In this document: positions 1 through 12,527 of the stretch, piece by piece | Layout: each line of letters begins with the position of its first letter | Numbering within the stretch: position 1 is the stretch's first letter | From: Kineothrix sp. IPX-CK | GTDB taxonomy: Bacteria; Bacillota; Clostridia; Lachnospirales; Lachnospiraceae | DNA length: 64,000 nucleotides | Direction: 5' to 3' | NCBI RefSeq assembly: GCF_039134705.1 | Contig: NZ_CP146256.1 | Location: 868,001-932,000, forward strand | Translations under genes and position numbers: made by a program | The notes under the pieces: generated by a model | Seen by the model: only the letters and a program-made list of their open reading frames with translations | The model's database searches: none | What the model was told of the DNA's origin: nothing

Positions 1-1
1 G

Positions 2-3000
2 GGAGAACCTTTAAGCGTAGAGAGTGCGGAGAGTTTGATTACCGCAATGTTTTTCGACCCCAGAAGATATGATTTGGCGAAAGTTGGAAGGTATAAATTT
101 AACAAAAAATTAGCATTGAAGAATAGAATCAGACATCACATCCTTGCAGAGGATGTAGTGGATGTGACTACTGGCGAAATCTTGGCGGCTGCCGGTACGA
201 AAGCGACGGCAAAGCTTGCCGACGCTATTCAGAATGCAGCGGTTCCTTATGTATATATCCAGACGGAGGAGAAGAACGTTAAGGTTCTTTCCAATATGAT
301 GGTGGATATTACAAATTTCGTGGACTGCAATCCAAGGGAGCTTGGCATTTCAGAACTGGTATATTATCCCGTTTTGCAGCAGATTCTCGAAGAATACGGT
401 GACGATCCGGAAGCTCTTGCGGATGCGATTAAGAAGAATGTACATGAACTTGTACCGAAGCATATTACGAAGGAAGACATTATCGCTTCCATTAATTACA
501 ATATCCATTTGGAATATGGTATTGGTAATGACGACGATATCGACCATTTGGGCAACAGACGTATCAGAGCGGTAGGAGAACTTCTCCAGAACCAATACAG
601 GATCGGTCTGTCCAGACTGGAAAGAGTTGTTCGTGAGAGAATGACGACTCACGATTCGGAAGAAGTTTCTCCGCAGGTGCTCATTAATATTAAGCCGGTG
701 CAGGCTGCCGTGAAGGAATTTTTCGGTTCCTCCCAGTTGTCCCAGTTCATGGATCAGAACAACCCTCTGGGCGAGCTTACTCATAAGAGACGTCTTTCTG
801 CGCTGGGTCCCGGTGGTTTGTCCAGAGACCGTGCCGGATTTGAGGTCCGCGACGTTCATTATTCTCATTATGGAAGAATGTGCCCCATCGAGACGCCGGA
901 AGGTCCTAACATCGGTTTGATCAACTCTCTCGCAACTTATGCGAGAATTAACGAATATGGTTTTGTGGAGGCTCCTTATCGTATTATCGATAGGTCCGAT
1001 GCAGCTAACCCGCGTGTAACGGATGATGTCGTTTACATGACGGCAGATGAAGAAGATAATTATCATGTAGCTCAGGCTAACGAAGCGTTGGACGACAAAG
1101 GATATTTCATAAGAAATACTGTTTCCGGCCGTTATAAAGACGAAACGTCTGAATATCCCAAGGCTATGTATGAGTATATGGATGTATCGCCTAAGATGGT
1201 ATTTTCGGTTGCGACGGCTCTCATTCCTTTCTTGGAGAATGACGATGCGAACCGTGCGCTGATGGGATCCAACATGCAGCGTCAGGCCGTGCCCCTTTTG
1301 ACTACCGAGGCTCCTGCTGTAGGAACAGGTATGGAACCGAAGGCGGCGGTTGACTCCGGCGTTTGTATTGTTGCGAGGAAATCGGGCACAGTGGATTATG
1401 TATCCTCAAGGCTCATTAAGATGACTTACGATGATGGGGAGAGAGATGAATATCGTCTTACGAAGTTCTCCAGAAGTAACCAGTCCAACTGCTACAACCA
1501 GAAGCCTATTGTTTTTAAGGGCAACCATGTGGAAAAAGGTCAGGTAATTGCAGACGGTCCTTCCACTGCAGACGGCGAGTTAGCACTTGGCAAGAATCCC
1601 CTGATCGGTTTCATGACCTGGGAAGGCTATAATTATGAAGATGCTGTTCTTCTGAGCGAGAGGCTCGTACAGGAGGATGTTTATACCTCTGTTCATATCG
1701 AGGAATATGAAGCAGAAGCCCGCGATACCAAACTGGGCCCGGAAGAAATTACGAGAGACGTACCGGGCGTGGGCGATGATGCGCTGAAGGATTTGGATGA
1801 TAGAGGAATTATCAGAATTGGTGCGGAGGTTCGCGCCGGAGATATTCTGGTAGGCAAGGTTACTCCTAAGGGAGAGACGGAGCTTACGGCGGAAGAAAGG
1901 CTTCTTCGCGCGATTTTCGGCGAAAAGGCGAGAGAAGTAAGGGATACCTCCCTTAAGGTTCCTCACGGTGAATATGGTATTGTTGTAGATGCCAAGGTGT
2001 TCACAAGAGAGAATGGCGATGAGCTGTCGCCCGGTGTAAATCAGGCCGTGCGCATTTATATCGCTCAGAAGAGAAAGATTTCCGTAGGAGATAAAATGGC
2101 AGGACGTCACGGTAATAAGGGTGTTGTTTCCCGCGTGCTTCCTGTAGAAGATATGCCTTATCTGCCTAATGGACGCCCTCTCGACATCGTGCTCAATCCT
2201 TTGGGTGTACCTTCCCGTATGAACATTGGACAGGTACTTGAAATCCATCTTTCGCTTGCAGCGAAGGCACTGGGCTTCAACGTTGCGACTCCGGTATTTG
2301 ACGGCGCTAACGAGAACGATATTATGGATACGCTTGATCTTGCCAACGATTATGTGAATTTGACATGGGAAGATTTTGAGAAGAAATATAAAAATGAGCT
2401 GCTTCCTGAGGTAATGGAATATTTATCCGAGAACAGAGACCATAGAGCGCTTTGGAAGGGAGTTCCTATTTCCAGAGACGGTAAAGTAAGGCTGCGTGAC
2501 GGAAGGACCGGCGAATATTTCGACAGTTCGGTAACTATCGGCCACATGCACTACCTGAAGCTCCACCACTTGGTAGATGACAAGATCCATGCCCGTTCAA
2601 CGGGACCGTACTCTTTGGTAACCCAGCAGCCTCTTGGCGGTAAAGCGCAGTTCGGCGGACAGAGATTCGGTGAAATGGAAGTTTGGGCTTTGGAAGCATA
2701 CGGCGCATCCTATACACTTCAGGAGATTCTTACTGTGAAATCCGATGATGTCGTAGGACGTGTAAAGACCTACGAAGCCATCATTAAAGGCGATAATATA
2801 CCTGAGCCCGGTATTCCTGAATCCTTCAAGGTGCTCTTGAAAGAATTGCAGTCTCTTGGACTCGATGTTCGTGTACTCCGCGAGGACCAGAGCGAGGTCG
2901 AGATTATGGAGACCATCGATTACGGCGATACAGATTACCGCTATGAGATCGAAGGCGAATCCAGAGGCTATGATTATGAGAAAGAGCCATTGGGTTCCTT

Positions 3001-3133
3001 GGGATATCAGAAGCAGGAATTCGATGAGGACAGCGGCGAACTGGTAAGCTCCGACGACGAGGAAGATCTGGATGATGATATAGACTTGGAGTTAGAGGAA
3101 GAAGCTGAATTTGTAGAGTCTTTTGGTGAGTAA
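2..3133 (+). CDS. rpoB: RNA polymerase beta subunit, 5'-truncated by window edge
   Basis: This is the catalytic beta subunit of RNA polymerase. The reading frame is open from base 2, and the codons before the first possible start still match RpoB (EPL, ES, then [10 protein letters not shown]), so the gene begins outside the window and about 1043 residues are visible. The rifampicin pocket lies near 722-820 and reads [10 protein letters not shown] followed by THKRRLSAL, which is the sensitive wild-type form. Later conserved blocks include [29 protein letters not shown] and [20 protein letters not shown]. The C-terminus ends in a strongly acidic tail of Asp and Glu residues. rpoC follows after 80 bases, as in the usual bacterial rpoBC operon. 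Confidence 0.98.
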   Translation, partial: GEPLSVESAESLITAMFFDPRRYDLAKVGRYKFNKKLALKNRIRHHILAEDVVDVTTGEILAAAGTKATAKLADAIQNAAVPYVYIQTEEKNVKVLSNMMVDITNFVDCNPRELGISELVYYPVLQQILEEYGDDPEALADAIKKNVHELVPKHITKEDIIASINYNIHLEYGIGNDDDIDHLGNRRIRAVGELLQNQYRIGLSRLERVVRERMTTHDSEEVSPQVLINIKPVQAAVKEFFGSSQLSQFMDQNNPLGELTHKRRLSALGPGGLSRDRAGFEVRDVHYSHYGRMCPIETPEGPNIGLINSLATYARINEYGFVEAPYRIIDRSDAANPRVTDDVVYMTADEEDNYHVAQANEALDDKGYFIRNTVSGRYKDETSEYPKAMYEYMDVSPKMVFSVATALIPFLENDDANRALMGSNMQRQAVPLLTTEAPAVGTGMEPKAAVDSGVCIVARKSGTVDYVSSRLIKMTYDDGERDEYRLTKFSRSNQSNCYNQKPIVFKGNHVEKGQVIADGPSTADGELALGKNPLIGFMTWEGYNYEDAVLLSERLVQEDVYTSVHIEEYEAEARDTKLGPEEITRDVPGVGDDALKDLDDRGIIRIGAEVRAGDILVGKVTPKGETELTAEERLLRAIFGEKAREVRDTSLKVPHGEYGIVVDAKVFTRENGDELSPGVNQAVRIYIAQKRKISVGDKMAGRHGNKGVVSRVLPVEDMPYLPNGRPLDIVLNPLGVPSRMNIGQVLEIHLSLAAKALGFNVATPVFDGANENDIMDTLDLANDYVNLTWEDFEKKYKNELLPEVMEYLSENRDHRALWKGVPISRDGKVRLRDGRTGEYFDSSVTIGHMHYLKLHHLVDDKIHARSTGPYSLVTQQPLGGKAQFGGQRFGEMEVWALEAYGASYTLQEILTVKSDDVVGRVKTYEAIIKGDNIPEPGIPESFKVLLKELQSLGLDVRVLREDQSEVEIMETIDYGDTDYRYEIEGESRGYDYEKEPLGSLGYQKQEFDEDSGELVSSDDEEDLDDDIDLELEEEAEFVESFGE

Positions 3134-3213
3134 GACCATTGCCGAACGGCATCAATTGTCGCTATGAAGCTACAGGCTCAGTAGTGACATAATATCTGGA
3201 AGGAGTACCCAAA

Positions 3214-6200
3214 ATGTCAGAAACAAAACAGGAAATGTATCAGCCTATGACGTTTGATGCGATTAAGATCGGTTTAGCATCGCCCGAGAAAATCAGAGAA
3301 TGGTCCAGAGGAGAAGTGTTAAAGCCGGAGACCATCAATTACAGAACATTGAAGCCGGAAAAAGAAGGTTTGTTTTGTGAGAAGATTTTTGGACCCAGCA
3401 AAGACTGGGAATGTCATTGCGGTAAATATAAGAAAATCAGATATAAGGGCGTTGTCTGCGACCGCTGCGGCGTAGAGGTAACGAAGGCCAGCGTGCGCAG
3501 GGAGCGTATGGGACACATCGAACTGGCGGCCCCGGTATCCCACATTTGGTATTTTAAGGGAATCCCCAGCCGTATGGGTTTGATTCTCGACTTATCCCCG
3601 AGAGTGCTTGAAAAAGTGTTGTATTTCGCTTCCTATATTGTATTGGATGCGGGCGAAACCGACTTGGAATACAAGCAGGTGTTGTCTGAAAGAGAATATC
3701 AGGATTCGAGAGAGACGTGGGGAAATAAGTTCCGTGTAGGTATGGGTGCAGAGGCAATCAAAGAGTTGCTTCAGGCTATCGACCTCGAAACGGAATCGGT
3801 AGAATTAAAAACTGGCTTAAAAGAATCCACGGGGCAAAAGAGAGCGAGAATTATTAAGAGACTGGAGGTAGTAGAAGCCTTCAGAGAATCCGGAAATCGC
3901 CCGGAGTGGATGATTATGGATGCGGTTCCGGTAATTCCTCCGGATTTGCGTCCTATGGTACAGCTGGACGGCGGACGCTTTGCGACCTCCGACCTAAATG
4001 ACTTATATAGAAGAATTATTAATAGAAATAATCGTCTGAAGAGACTCCTCGAGCTTGGCGCTCCCGATATCATCGTGCGCAACGAGAAGAGAATGCTTCA
4101 GGAGGCCGTAGATGCACTTATCGATAACGGCCGCCGCGGACGGCCGGTAACGGGGCCGGGCAACAGAGCCTTAAAGTCTCTTTCCGATATGTTAAAGGGT
4201 AAGTCCGGACGTTTCCGTCAGAACCTGCTCGGAAAGCGTGTCGATTACTCGGGACGTTCCGTTATCGTTGTAGGGCCGGAGCTTAAGATTTATCAGTGCG
4301 GTCTTCCGAAGGAGATGGCGATTGAGCTTTTCAAACCTTTCGTTATGAAAGAATTGGTAGGGAGAGGTATTTCGCAGAATATTAAAAATGCAAAGAAGCT
4401 GGTAGAGAGACTGGATTCGCAGGTATGGGATGTCTTGGAGGAAGTGATTAAAGAGCATCCGGTTATGCTTAACCGTGCTCCTACGCTGCACAGACTGGGA
4501 ATTCAGGCATTTGAGCCTATTCTCGTAGAGGGTAAGGCGATCAAGCTCCATCCTCTCGTATGTACCGCATTTAATGCCGATTTCGATGGTGACCAGATGG
4601 CCGTACACCTTCCGCTTTCCGTGGAAGCGCAGGCGGAGTGCCGTTTCCTTCTGCTTTCGCCTAACAATCTGCTTAAGCCGTCCGACGGCGGGCCGGTAGC
4701 CGTTCCTTCACAGGATATGGTCCTCGGCATCTACTATTTGACACAGGAAAGACCGGGCGCGGTAGGAGAAGGCAAGTTCTATAAGAACGTAAACGAAGCT
4801 ATTCTCGCTTATGAAAACGGCTTCTGTACCTTGCATTCCAGAATCAAGGTAAAGGTGACGAGGAAGAATGAAAAAGGCGAAGAAGTGAGCGAAAATGTGG
4901 AATCCACACTGGGACGCTTTTTATTCAATGAGATACTTCCTCAGGATTTGGGATTCGTGGACAGAACCGACCCTGAGAACCTTCTGAAGCTGGAAGTAGA
5001 TTTCCATGTAGGCAAAAAGCAGTTAAAGCAGATCCTCGAAAAAGTTATTAATACACACGGTGCTTCCAAGACAGCAGAGGTACTGGACTTAATTAAATCC
5101 ACCGGATATAAATATTCTACCAAGGCGGCGATGACGGTTTCCATTTCCGACATGACGGTGCCGGAGCAGAAGCAGGAAATGTTGAATGAGGCTCAGTTAA
5201 CGGTAGATAAGATTTCCCAGAATTTCAGAAGGGGTCTTATTACGGAGGAAGAAAGATACCGTGCCGTTGTGGAAACATGGAACGAGACGGATAAAGAGCT
5301 GACAGAAGTTCTTCTGACAGGACTGGATAAGTACAACAACATCTTCATGATGGCCGACTCCGGAGCCCGTGGTTCCAATCAGCAGATTAAGCAGCTGGCA
5401 GGTATGCGTGGACTTATGGCGGATACTACCGGTAGAACCATTGAACTTCCTATTAAATCCAACTTCCGTGAAGGGCTGGACGTTTTGGAGTACTTCATGT
5501 CCGCACACGGTGCCCGCAAGGGTCTGTCGGATACGGCACTTCGTACTGCTGACTCAGGATACCTGACAAGGCGTATGGTCGACGTTTCTCAGGAGCTTAT
5601 CATTCGCGAAGTGGACTGCTGCGAAGGCAGAGAAGAGATTCCGGGAATGGTCGTAAAGGCTTTCATGGATGGAAAAGAAACAATCGAAGGCTTGAAAGAC
5701 AGAATCAATGGCAGATATGCCTGCGAGGATGTAAAAGATAGAGACGGTAATCTGATCGTAAAGAAAAATCATATGATAACTCCCAGCCGCGCAGCTAAGA
5801 TCATGAGCGTCGGCGTGAATGAAAAGGGTGAACCTTTGGAAGCGGTCAAAATCCGTACGATTCTTACCTGCCGTTCGCACAATGGAATATGTGCGAAGTG
5901 CTATGGCGCCAACATGGCAACGGGCGAGGCTGTACAGGTAGGTGAAGCAGTCGGAATTATCGCGGCACAGTCAATCGGTGAACCCGGTACACAGCTTACC
6001 ATGCGTACTTTCCATACAGGCGGCGTTGCGGGCGATGATATCACACAGGGTCTTCCCCGTGTCGAGGAGCTTTTCGAAGCGAGAAAGCCCAAGGGACTTG
6101 CGATCATTGCAGAATTTGGTGGCATAGCAACCATTAAGGATACGAAGAAGAAGCGCGAAATCATCATAACTAACGAGGAAACGGGAGAGACTAAGACTTA

Positions 6201-6870
6201 TCTCATTCCCTATGGATCCAGAATAAAGATTTTGGACGGAACGGTGCTTGAGGCCGGCGACGAGCTGACAGAAGGAAGTGTGAATCCTCATGATTTGCTG
6301 AAGATCAAGGGCGTGCGCCCAGTTCAGGATTATATGCTTCGCGAGGTACAGCGTGTATATCGTCTTCAGGGTGTTGATATCAGTGATAAGCATATCGAGG
6401 TCATCGTACGCCAGATGCTCAAGAAGATACGTATCGAGAACAATGGCGATGCGGAATACCTGCCGGGAACTCTGGTGGATATCCTGGACTTCGAGGATAT
6501 GAATGATAAGCTGATAGAAGAAGGCAAAGAACCGGCGGAGGGCAAGCAGGTAATGCTCGGCATTACTAAGGCGTCTCTGGCCACCAATTCCTTTCTTTCC
6601 GCAGCTTCCTTCCAGGAGACCACGAAGGTTCTTACCGAAGCGGCAATCAAAGGAAAAGTAGATCCGCTGATCGGTCTTAAGGAAAATGTTATCATCGGTA
6701 AGCTGATTCCTGCGGGAACGGGTATGAAGAGATACCGCAGCACCTCGCTGGATACGGACAACAATCTGATGGGTACAATTTCCTTTGATGAGGACGGTCT
6801 TTTCGATGAAGAGATGACTTTTGGCGATTTATATGCTGAAGAAGAGAATTTCGAAGAAACAGAAGTCTAA
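3214..6870 (+). CDS. rpoC: RNA polymerase beta' subunit
   Basis: This is the beta' subunit, 1218 residues, a normal length for Firmicutes. The N-terminal zinc ribbon is visible as Cys67, Cys69, Cys82 and Cys85. The catalytic magnesium loop [12 protein letters not shown] begins at residue 454 and holds the three aspartates. A second zinc site includes Cys886, Cys893 and Cys896 ([11 protein letters not shown]), followed by the bridge-helix/trigger-loop region ([20 protein letters not shown]). The ATG has a good AAGGAG site. It is co-transcribed with rpoB. Transcription probably ends at the hairpin at 6912-6970. The nearby L7Ae-like gene rplGB that many Firmicutes carry between rpoC and rpsL is absent here. 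Confidence 0.98.
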   Translation: MSETKQEMYQPMTFDAIKIGLASPEKIREWSRGEVLKPETINYRTLKPEKEGLFCEKIFGPSKDWECHCGKYKKIRYKGVVCDRCGVEVTKASVRRERMGHIELAAPVSHIWYFKGIPSRMGLILDLSPRVLEKVLYFASYIVLDAGETDLEYKQVLSEREYQDSRETWGNKFRVGMGAEAIKELLQAIDLETESVELKTGLKESTGQKRARIIKRLEVVEAFRESGNRPEWMIMDAVPVIPPDLRPMVQLDGGRFATSDLNDLYRRIINRNNRLKRLLELGAPDIIVRNEKRMLQEAVDALIDNGRRGRPVTGPGNRALKSLSDMLKGKSGRFRQNLLGKRVDYSGRSVIVVGPELKIYQCGLPKEMAIELFKPFVMKELVGRGISQNIKNAKKLVERLDSQVWDVLEEVIKEHPVMLNRAPTLHRLGIQAFEPILVEGKAIKLHPLVCTAFNADFDGDQMAVHLPLSVEAQAECRFLLLSPNNLLKPSDGGPVAVPSQDMVLGIYYLTQERPGAVGEGKFYKNVNEAILAYENGFCTLHSRIKVKVTRKNEKGEEVSENVESTLGRFLFNEILPQDLGFVDRTDPENLLKLEVDFHVGKKQLKQILEKVINTHGASKTAEVLDLIKSTGYKYSTKAAMTVSISDMTVPEQKQEMLNEAQLTVDKISQNFRRGLITEEERYRAVVETWNETDKELTEVLLTGLDKYNNIFMMADSGARGSNQQIKQLAGMRGLMADTTGRTIELPIKSNFREGLDVLEYFMSAHGARKGLSDTALRTADSGYLTRRMVDVSQELIIREVDCCEGREEIPGMVVKAFMDGKETIEGLKDRINGRYACEDVKDRDGNLIVKKNHMITPSRAAKIMSVGVNEKGEPLEAVKIRTILTCRSHNGICAKCYGANMATGEAVQVGEAVGIIAAQSIGEPGTQLTMRTFHTGGVAGDDITQGLPRVEELFEARKPKGLAIIAEFGGIATIKDTKKKREIIITNEETGETKTYLIPYGSRIKILDGTVLEAGDELTEGSVNPHDLLKIKGVRPVQDYMLREVQRVYRLQGVDISDKHIEVIVRQMLKKIRIENNGDAEYLPGTLVDILDFEDMNDKLIEEGKEPAEGKQVMLGITKASLATNSFLSAASFQETTKVLTEAAIKGKVDPLIGLKENVIIGKLIPAGTGMKRYRSTSLDTDNNLMGTISFDEDGLFDEEMTFGDLYAEEENFEETEV

Positions 6871-6906
6871 GTTTATAGGAAAACGTTTCAAAATATAAAA
6901 AAAATA

Positions 6907-6935
6907 TTGACAACGCATCTGCAACCACTTATACT
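6907..6935 (+). promoter_or_regulatory. Promoter for rpsL-rpsG-fusA
   Basis: A consensus -35 TTGACA (6907-6912) and -10 TATACT (6930-6935) are separated by exactly 17 bases. Start of transcription is expected near 6942, inside the loop of the rpoC terminator, so the new transcript would lack the 5' arm of that hairpin. Confidence 0.85.
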
Positions 6936-6970
6936 AACAAAGTGTGCATGCAGATGCGTTTTCTTTTTTT
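6912..6970 (+). terminator. Intrinsic terminator after rpoC
   Basis: A perfect 12-bp inverted repeat (AACGCATCTGCA at 6912-6923 and TGCAGATGCGTT at 6949-6960) with a 25-base loop is followed by a T-rich run (6959-6970). The loop carries a second small dyad (CACTT/AAGTG). The 5' arm coincides with the spacer of the rpsL promoter. Confidence 0.85.
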
Positions 6971-7049
6971 GCGCATTTTAATAAATACTGAAACGGATCG
7001 GATGCGACACAAGAAAATCATAAGTTTATACCATAGGAGGTGAAACAGA

Positions 7050-7469
7050 ATGCCAACATTTAACCAGTTAGTAAGAAAAGGACGTCAGACATCAGAAAAG
7101 AAGTCAACAGCACCTGCTCTCCAGAAGGGTTACAACTCTCTTCATAAGAAAGCAATCGAAACTTCTTCTCCTCAGAAAAGGGGTGTTTGTACAGCTGTTA
7201 AGACAGCAACTCCTAAGAAACCTAACTCAGCCCTTAGAAAAATCGCCAGAGTTCGTCTTTCTAACGGAATCGAAGTAACGAGCTACATTCCGGGAGAAGG
7301 CCACAATCTGCAGGAGCACAGCGTTGTTCTTATCAGAGGCGGTAGAGTAAAGGACTTACCGGGTACAAGATACCATGTAATCAGAGGTACGCTCGATACT
7401 GCGGGAGTCGCTAATAGAAGACAGGCTCGTTCCAAATATGGAGCAAAGAGACCTAAGGCTGGTAAATAA
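7050..7469 (+). CDS. rpsL: 30S ribosomal protein S12
   Basis: S12 is a decoding-centre protein of the small ribosomal subunit. The product is 139 residues, the length usual in Firmicutes, and begins [12 protein letters not shown]. The conserved streptomycin-site segments [11 protein letters not shown] and GGRVKDLPG keep their wild-type lysines, so no streptomycin-resistance substitution is apparent. The ATG follows a strong AGGAGG site (7036-7041). It is first in the rpsL-rpsG-fusA run driven by the promoter at 6907-6935. Confidence 0.98.
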   Translation: MPTFNQLVRKGRQTSEKKSTAPALQKGYNSLHKKAIETSSPQKRGVCTAVKTATPKKPNSALRKIARVRLSNGIEVTSYIPGEGHNLQEHSVVLIRGGRVKDLPGTRYHVIRGTLDTAGVANRRQARSKYGAKRPKAGK

Positions 7470-7499
7470 TTAGGACCTAGTACTACAGCATAACTAATT

Positions 7500-7556
7500 T
7501 GTGTTGGAATTCTGTTATTGATATATCAATATAAGCATAATGACAGCACGAACACA
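7500..7556 (+). promoter_or_regulatory. Structured S12-S7 spacer RNA
   Basis: The 166-base gap between rpsL and rpsG can fold: TGTGTT (7500-7505) pairs with AACACA (7551-7556), and CTGTTATT (7512-7519) pairs with AATGACAG (7539-7546) with one G-U pair. There is no T-run, so it is not a terminator. A role in S7 feedback control is known for the E. coli str operon spacer, but the similarity here is only positional. Confidence 0.4.
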
Positions 7557-7608
7557 TTAGCAAGTGAGTACCGTTGAATTATCAATCCATTTATCGATAT
7601 ATTAATAA

Positions 7609-8106
<498 letters not shown>

Positions 8107-8120
8107 AGGAGGAATAACCC

Positions 8121-10238
8121 TTGGCTGGAAGAGAATATCCATTAGAGAGAACCAGAAACATCGGTATTATGGCTCACATTGATGCGGGTAAGACGACTCT
8201 TACGGAACGTATCTTGTTTTATACCGGTGTTAATTATAAGATTGGTGATACTCACGAAGGTACTGCTACCATGGACTGGATGGAGCAGGAACAGGAAAGA
8301 GGTATTACAATAACATCAGCCGCAACAACTTGTCACTGGACATTGCAGGAAGGCACGCAAGCGAAGCCTGGAGCATTGGAACATCGTATCAATATTATCG
8401 ATACGCCAGGACACGTTGACTTTACGGTAGAGGTTGAGCGTTCACTCCGTGTACTCGATGGCGCAGTAGGCGTATTTTGTGCAAAGGGTGGTGTAGAGCC
8501 TCAATCTGAAAACGTATGGCGTCAGGCTGACACCTATAATGTACCGAGAATGGCATTCATCAATAAGATGGACATTTTGGGTGCGAACTTCTATGGAGCA
8601 GTAGAGCAGATCAAGACAAGACTTGGTAAGAATGCTATCTGCATCCAGTTACCGATAGGTAAAGAAGACAGTTTCAAAGGAATCATTGATTTGTTTGAAA
8701 TGAAAGCATATATTTATAATGACGAAAAGGGCGAGGACATTTCTATCGTAGATATTCCGGACGATATGAAAGATGATGCTGAGCTCTATCGCTCGGAATT
8801 AGTAGAAAAGATCAGCGAGTTGGATGACGACTTGATGATGATGTATTTGGAAGGCGAAGAGCCGACCAATGAGCAGTTGAAAGCAGCTTTGAGAAAAGGA
8901 ACCTGCGAGTGTACTGCAATACCCGTATGCTGCGGTACCGCTTATAGAAACAAAGGCGTTCAGAAGCTTTTAAACGCAGTCTTGGAGTTCATGCCCGCTC
9001 CTACAGACATCCCGGCTATTAAGGGTGTCGATTTGGACGGCAATGAAGTGGAAAGACACTCTTCCGATGAAGAACCTTTCTCTGCTTTGGCATTCAAGAT
9101 TATGGCTGACCCGTTTGTAGGTAAACTGGCATTCTTCAGAGTTTATTCCGGTACGGTGAACTCAGGTTCTTATGTACTGAATGCAACAAAGGATAAAAAA
9201 GAACGTGTTGGACGTATTCTTCAGATGCACGCGAACAAGAGGGCGGAGTTAGATAAGGTTTACTCCGGCGACATCGCTGCAGCGGTAGGATTTAAAGTTA
9301 CAACGACTGGCGATACTATCTGTGATGAGCAGCATCCGGTAATTCTCGAATCCATGGAATTCCCTGAACCGGTTATCGAGTTGGCAATCGAGCCTAAGAC
9401 GAAAGCAGGACAGGGTAAAATGGGTGAAGCTTTGGCAAAACTTGCGGAAGAAGATCCTACATTCCGTGCTCACACAAATCCGGAGACCGGACAGACGATT
9501 ATTGCAGGTATGGGCGAGCTCCATCTGGAAATCATCGTAGACAGACTTCTTCGTGAATTCAAGGTAGAAGCTAACGTAGGCGCTCCTCAGGTTTCTTACA
9601 AAGAGACGTTTACAAAACCTGTGGATCAGGATTACAAGTATGCAAAACAGTCCGGTGGCCGTGGACAGTACGGACATTGTAAGGTTAAATTCGAGCCTAT
9701 GGATCCTAACGGCGAGGAAATCTTCAAATTCGAATCCACAGTTGTGGGCGGTGCTATTCCGAAGGAGTACATCCCGGCTGTAGGCGAAGGTATCGAAGAG
9801 GCTTCCAAGTCAGGTGTTCTTGGCGGATTCCCCGTACTCGGTGTACACGCTAACGTTTATGACGGTTCCTACCACGAAGTCGACTCTTCCGAAATGGCAT
9901 TCCATATTGCAGGTTCCATGGCATTCAAGGAAGCTATGAAGAAAGCGAATCCGGTACTTTTGGAGCCTATCATGAAGGTAGAAGTTACGATGCCTGAAGA
10001 CTACATGGGTGATGTTATCGGTGATATCAACTCCAGGCGCGGACGTATCGAAGGTATGGAGGACATCGGAGGCGGTAAGATGGTAAGAGGTTATGTTCCG
10101 CTTGCTGAGATGTTCGGATATGCTACTGACTTACGTTCCAAGACACAGGGACGAGGTAACTATTCCATGTTCTTTGAGAAATACGAGCAGGTACCGAAGA
10201 GCGTACAGGAAAAGGTTCTGGCAGCTAAGTCAAAATAA
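8121..10238 (+). CDS. fusA: Translation elongation factor G
   Basis: EF-G is the GTPase that drives ribosomal translocation and, with RRF, recycling. It has 705 residues with the G1 loop AHIDAGKT at residues 18-25, then RGITIT, DTPGH and NKMD, and the expected downstream domains including GGRGQYGH in domain IV. The start is a TTG codon at 8121, preceded by AAAGGAGG with good spacing, and the product begins [16 protein letters not shown], so the unusual start is well supported. It is translated from the rpsL-rpsG message. Confidence 0.97.
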   Translation: MAGREYPLERTRNIGIMAHIDAGKTTLTERILFYTGVNYKIGDTHEGTATMDWMEQEQERGITITSAATTCHWTLQEGTQAKPGALEHRINIIDTPGHVDFTVEVERSLRVLDGAVGVFCAKGGVEPQSENVWRQADTYNVPRMAFINKMDILGANFYGAVEQIKTRLGKNAICIQLPIGKEDSFKGIIDLFEMKAYIYNDEKGEDISIVDIPDDMKDDAELYRSELVEKISELDDDLMMMYLEGEEPTNEQLKAALRKGTCECTAIPVCCGTAYRNKGVQKLLNAVLEFMPAPTDIPAIKGVDLDGNEVERHSSDEEPFSALAFKIMADPFVGKLAFFRVYSGTVNSGSYVLNATKDKKERVGRILQMHANKRAELDKVYSGDIAAAVGFKVTTTGDTICDEQHPVILESMEFPEPVIELAIEPKTKAGQGKMGEALAKLAEEDPTFRAHTNPETGQTIIAGMGELHLEIIVDRLLREFKVEANVGAPQVSYKETFTKPVDQDYKYAKQSGGRGQYGHCKVKFEPMDPNGEEIFKFESTVVGGAIPKEYIPAVGEGIEEASKSGVLGGFPVLGVHANVYDGSYHEVDSSEMAFHIAGSMAFKEAMKKANPVLLEPIMKVEVTMPEDYMGDVIGDINSRRGRIEGMEDIGGGKMVRGYVPLAEMFGYATDLRSKTQGRGNYSMFFEKYEQVPKSVQEKVLAAKSK

Positions 10239-10263
10239 TCAAACTGCAGGACATAAATAGTGC

Positions 10264-10292
10264 TTGAAAAACTTGGTATTATTTAATATAAT
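10264..10292 (+). promoter_or_regulatory. Promoter for tuf
   Basis: TTGAAA (10264-10269) and a perfect TATAAT (10287-10292) are spaced by 17 bases in the 123-base gap between fusA and tuf. This gives tuf its own strong promoter in addition to any read-through from fusA. Confidence 0.85.
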
Positions 10293-10361
10293 CAAAGGTA
10301 GCCGAGTTAATCGAAAAAAATAAAATTATATTGTTAAACAAATTAAAGGAGGACTTTAGAA

Positions 10362-11555
10362 ATGGCTAAAGCTAAATTTGAAAGAAACAAACCCCATTGT
10401 AATATTGGAACCATTGGTCATGTTGATCATGGTAAAACAACTTTAACAGCAGCAATCACAAAGACGTTGAATGTAAGACTGGGCACAGGCCAGGCTGTTG
10501 CATTCGATATGATCGATAAGGCTCCGGAAGAAAGAGAACGTGGTATCACGATTTCTACTTCTCACGTTGAGTATGAGACAGAGAAGAGACACTATGCACA
10601 CGTTGACTGCCCCGGACATGCCGATTATGTAAAGAACATGATCACCGGTGCTGCTCAGATGGATGGTGCTATCCTCGTTGTTGCTGCAACTGACGGTGTT
10701 ATGGCTCAGACGAAAGAGCACATCTTACTTTCCCGTCAGGTAGGTGTTCCTTATATCGTAGTATTCATGAACAAATGTGATATGGTTGATGATGCTGAAT
10801 TGCTCGAGTTAGTTGAGATGGAAGTTAGAGACTTATTGTCTGAGTATGAATTCCCGGGCGATGACACACCGGTTATTCAGGGATCCGCTTTAAAGGCCCT
10901 CGAAGATCCGAACGGCGAGTGGGGCGACAAGATTCTTGAGCTTATGAACGCTGTTGACAGCTATGTTCCGGACCCGGTTCGCGATACAGATAAGCCTTTC
11001 CTTATGCCTGTCGAAGACGTATTCACGATTACTGGTCGTGGTACGGTTGCTACAGGACGTGTTGAGCGTGGTACACTTCACCTCAATGAGGAAGTTGAAG
11101 TTGTTGGTATCAAAGAAGAGTCCAGAAAGACCGTTGTTACCGGTATCGAAATGTTCCGCAAGATGCTTGACGAAGCTCAGGCTGGTGATAACATCGGTGC
11201 ATTGCTTCGTGGTATCCAGAGAACAGAAATCGAAAGAGGCCAGGTTCTTTCCAAACCCGGTACTGTAAAATGTCACAAGAAATTTACAGCTCAGGTTTAC
11301 GTTCTGACAAAAGATGAAGGTGGACGTCATACTCCTTTCTTCAATAACTATAGACCTCAGTTCTACTTCAGAACAACTGACGTAACTGGCGTATGTGATC
11401 TTCCTGCAGGAACAGAAATGTGCATGCCTGGTGATAACGTAGAGATGACGATTGAATTGATCCATCCCATCGCTATGGAGCAGGGGCTTACTTTCGCTAT
11501 TCGTGAAGGCGGACGTACCGTTGGTTCAGGCCGTGTTGCTACAATTATGGAGTAA
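10362..11555 (+). CDS. tuf: Translation elongation factor Tu
   Basis: EF-Tu carries aminoacyl-tRNA to the ribosome as a GTP complex. The 397-residue product has G1 GHVDHGKT at residues 19-26, RGITI, DCPGH and NKCD, and intact domains 2 and 3 ending GRVATIME. It has its own promoter (10264-10292), an AAAGGAGG ribosome site and its own terminator (11591-11626). Unlike Bacillus, the S10 ribosomal operon does not follow. Confidence 0.98.
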   Translation: MAKAKFERNKPHCNIGTIGHVDHGKTTLTAAITKTLNVRLGTGQAVAFDMIDKAPEERERGITISTSHVEYETEKRHYAHVDCPGHADYVKNMITGAAQMDGAILVVAATDGVMAQTKEHILLSRQVGVPYIVVFMNKCDMVDDAELLELVEMEVRDLLSEYEFPGDDTPVIQGSALKALEDPNGEWGDKILELMNAVDSYVPDPVRDTDKPFLMPVEDVFTITGRGTVATGRVERGTLHLNEEVEVVGIKEESRKTVVTGIEMFRKMLDEAQAGDNIGALLRGIQRTEIERGQVLSKPGTVKCHKKFTAQVYVLTKDEGGRHTPFFNNYRPQFYFRTTDVTGVCDLPAGTEMCMPGDNVEMTIELIHPIAMEQGLTFAIREGGRTVGSGRVATIME

Positions 11556-11590
11556 TCTTGATTTAGCATCATAATAGATTAAAATAAATG

Positions 11591-11626
11591 CCGCAATCTT
11601 TCATTTATGAGGGATTGCGGTTTTTT
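11591..11626 (+). terminator. Intrinsic terminator after tuf
   Basis: The perfect 8-bp stem CCGCAATC (11591-11598) and GATTGCGG (11613-11620) is followed directly by six T residues. Confidence 0.92.
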
Positions 11627-11874
11627 AGTAGAATTGCCCCTTTATTTATGGTAACAAATTATAAGTATATATAATGGAACAAACAAATGAAAGGTAAAAA
11701 AATTGGAAGAAATGCCGATATAGAGAGTATAGAAAAGTTAGTCACGGATGACATTAAAATTCTTGAAACAGAAGAACTTTAGTGTCATTTTTTTAAAGCT
11801 GAAATTAGATCAAAAAATATAAGCTATTAAATAATCGATAAAAGGAATACAATAAAAAATGAGGAGGGGCAAAA
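11627..11874. other. AT-rich gap after tuf; no supported gene
   Basis: About 250 bases are AT-rich. The only possible peptide is a 31-codon frame at 11687-11782 with no convincing ribosome site, so I do not call it. A GAGGAGGGG ribosome site for the next gene lies at the right end. No clear promoter was resolved. Confidence 0.5.
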
Positions 11875-12480
11875 ATGTCGGTATTATTAGAAAGTAATTG
11901 GGGAGCAGGCAGAGTCTATGCATACAATAGTAAGAATATTTCAGACACCGTAGAAAATGATGTGGAAACTTTAGAGGAATACAAATGCAGGATTCGCCGG
12001 GAAATCGATAAAATACCATCTCATCCTTCGCACAAAAAAATTGCGGAGACACTTGTAATCTCGGAAGAAGGCTATCAAGCGATGAAGGATGATCCAGAGT
12101 ATGAAAAATGGGTGCTTGGTTATAATAGAGAGAATCGCTCAGTAAATATGTCAATGATGACGAATAAGAAGGAATATATTTCCGGCACAGATTATGAATA
12201 TATAGGTGCGACAAAAGAAGAATGCCGGGGAGAGGGATATAATGAGTGGGATTATTCAGAAGATTCCTCCAGTTCTTCAGCAAAGAAAAATAGAAAAGCA
12301 AATATTATGAATGATAGTACGGATTATATGGAATTCTGGGAGCAGATGTGGTATAAACGTACTTATGAGAGGGAGGAGCGCAACGAGGAATATTTTGCCC
12401 ATAAGAATGAGCTGGAGCAAATGAACCGGAAACTGGCGGATAAATGTTATAAAGATAATTTCATTTTTCAGAATATATGA
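11875..12480 (+). CDS. Hypothetical protein, lineage-specific type
   Basis: I do not recognise a named family with certainty. The 201-residue product has no signal peptide or membrane segment. It is highly charged: residues about 35-85 contain EYKCRIRREIDKIPSHPSH and DPEYEKWVLGYNRE, a pattern I associate with uncharacterised Lachnospiraceae proteins. A run of five serines (SSSSS) lies near residue 135, and the C-terminal third is rich in Glu, Arg and Lys and may form a coiled coil. The start is supported by a very good GAGGAGGGG site. The gene stands alone between the tuf terminator and the pucR-type regulator, 47 bases upstream of the latter. Confidence 0.75.
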   Translation: MSVLLESNWGAGRVYAYNSKNISDTVENDVETLEEYKCRIRREIDKIPSHPSHKKIAETLVISEEGYQAMKDDPEYEKWVLGYNRENRSVNMSMMTNKKEYISGTDYEYIGATKEECRGEGYNEWDYSEDSSSSSAKKNRKANIMNDSTDYMEFWEQMWYKRTYEREERNEEYFAHKNELEQMNRKLADKCYKDNFIFQNI

Positions 12481-12527
12481 AAGATTTTTATGCTTAGATT
12501 ATTCGGTAATTCGGGAGGAGAAACTTT

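Noticed and set aside
722..820. Rifampicin-resistance substitution in rpoB
   Set aside because: The cluster I residues match the wild-type sequence.
350..1066. Long open frame on the minus strand opposite rpoB
   Set aside because: It is the shadow of a highly conserved coding frame; no ribosome site and no family motif.
7050..7469. Streptomycin-resistance substitution in rpsL
   Set aside because: Both conserved lysine segments (TPKKPNS and GGRVKDLPG) are wild type.
11687..11782. 31-codon ORF after tuf
   Set aside because: No convincing ribosome site and an ordinary AT-rich composition; chance ORFs of this size are common.
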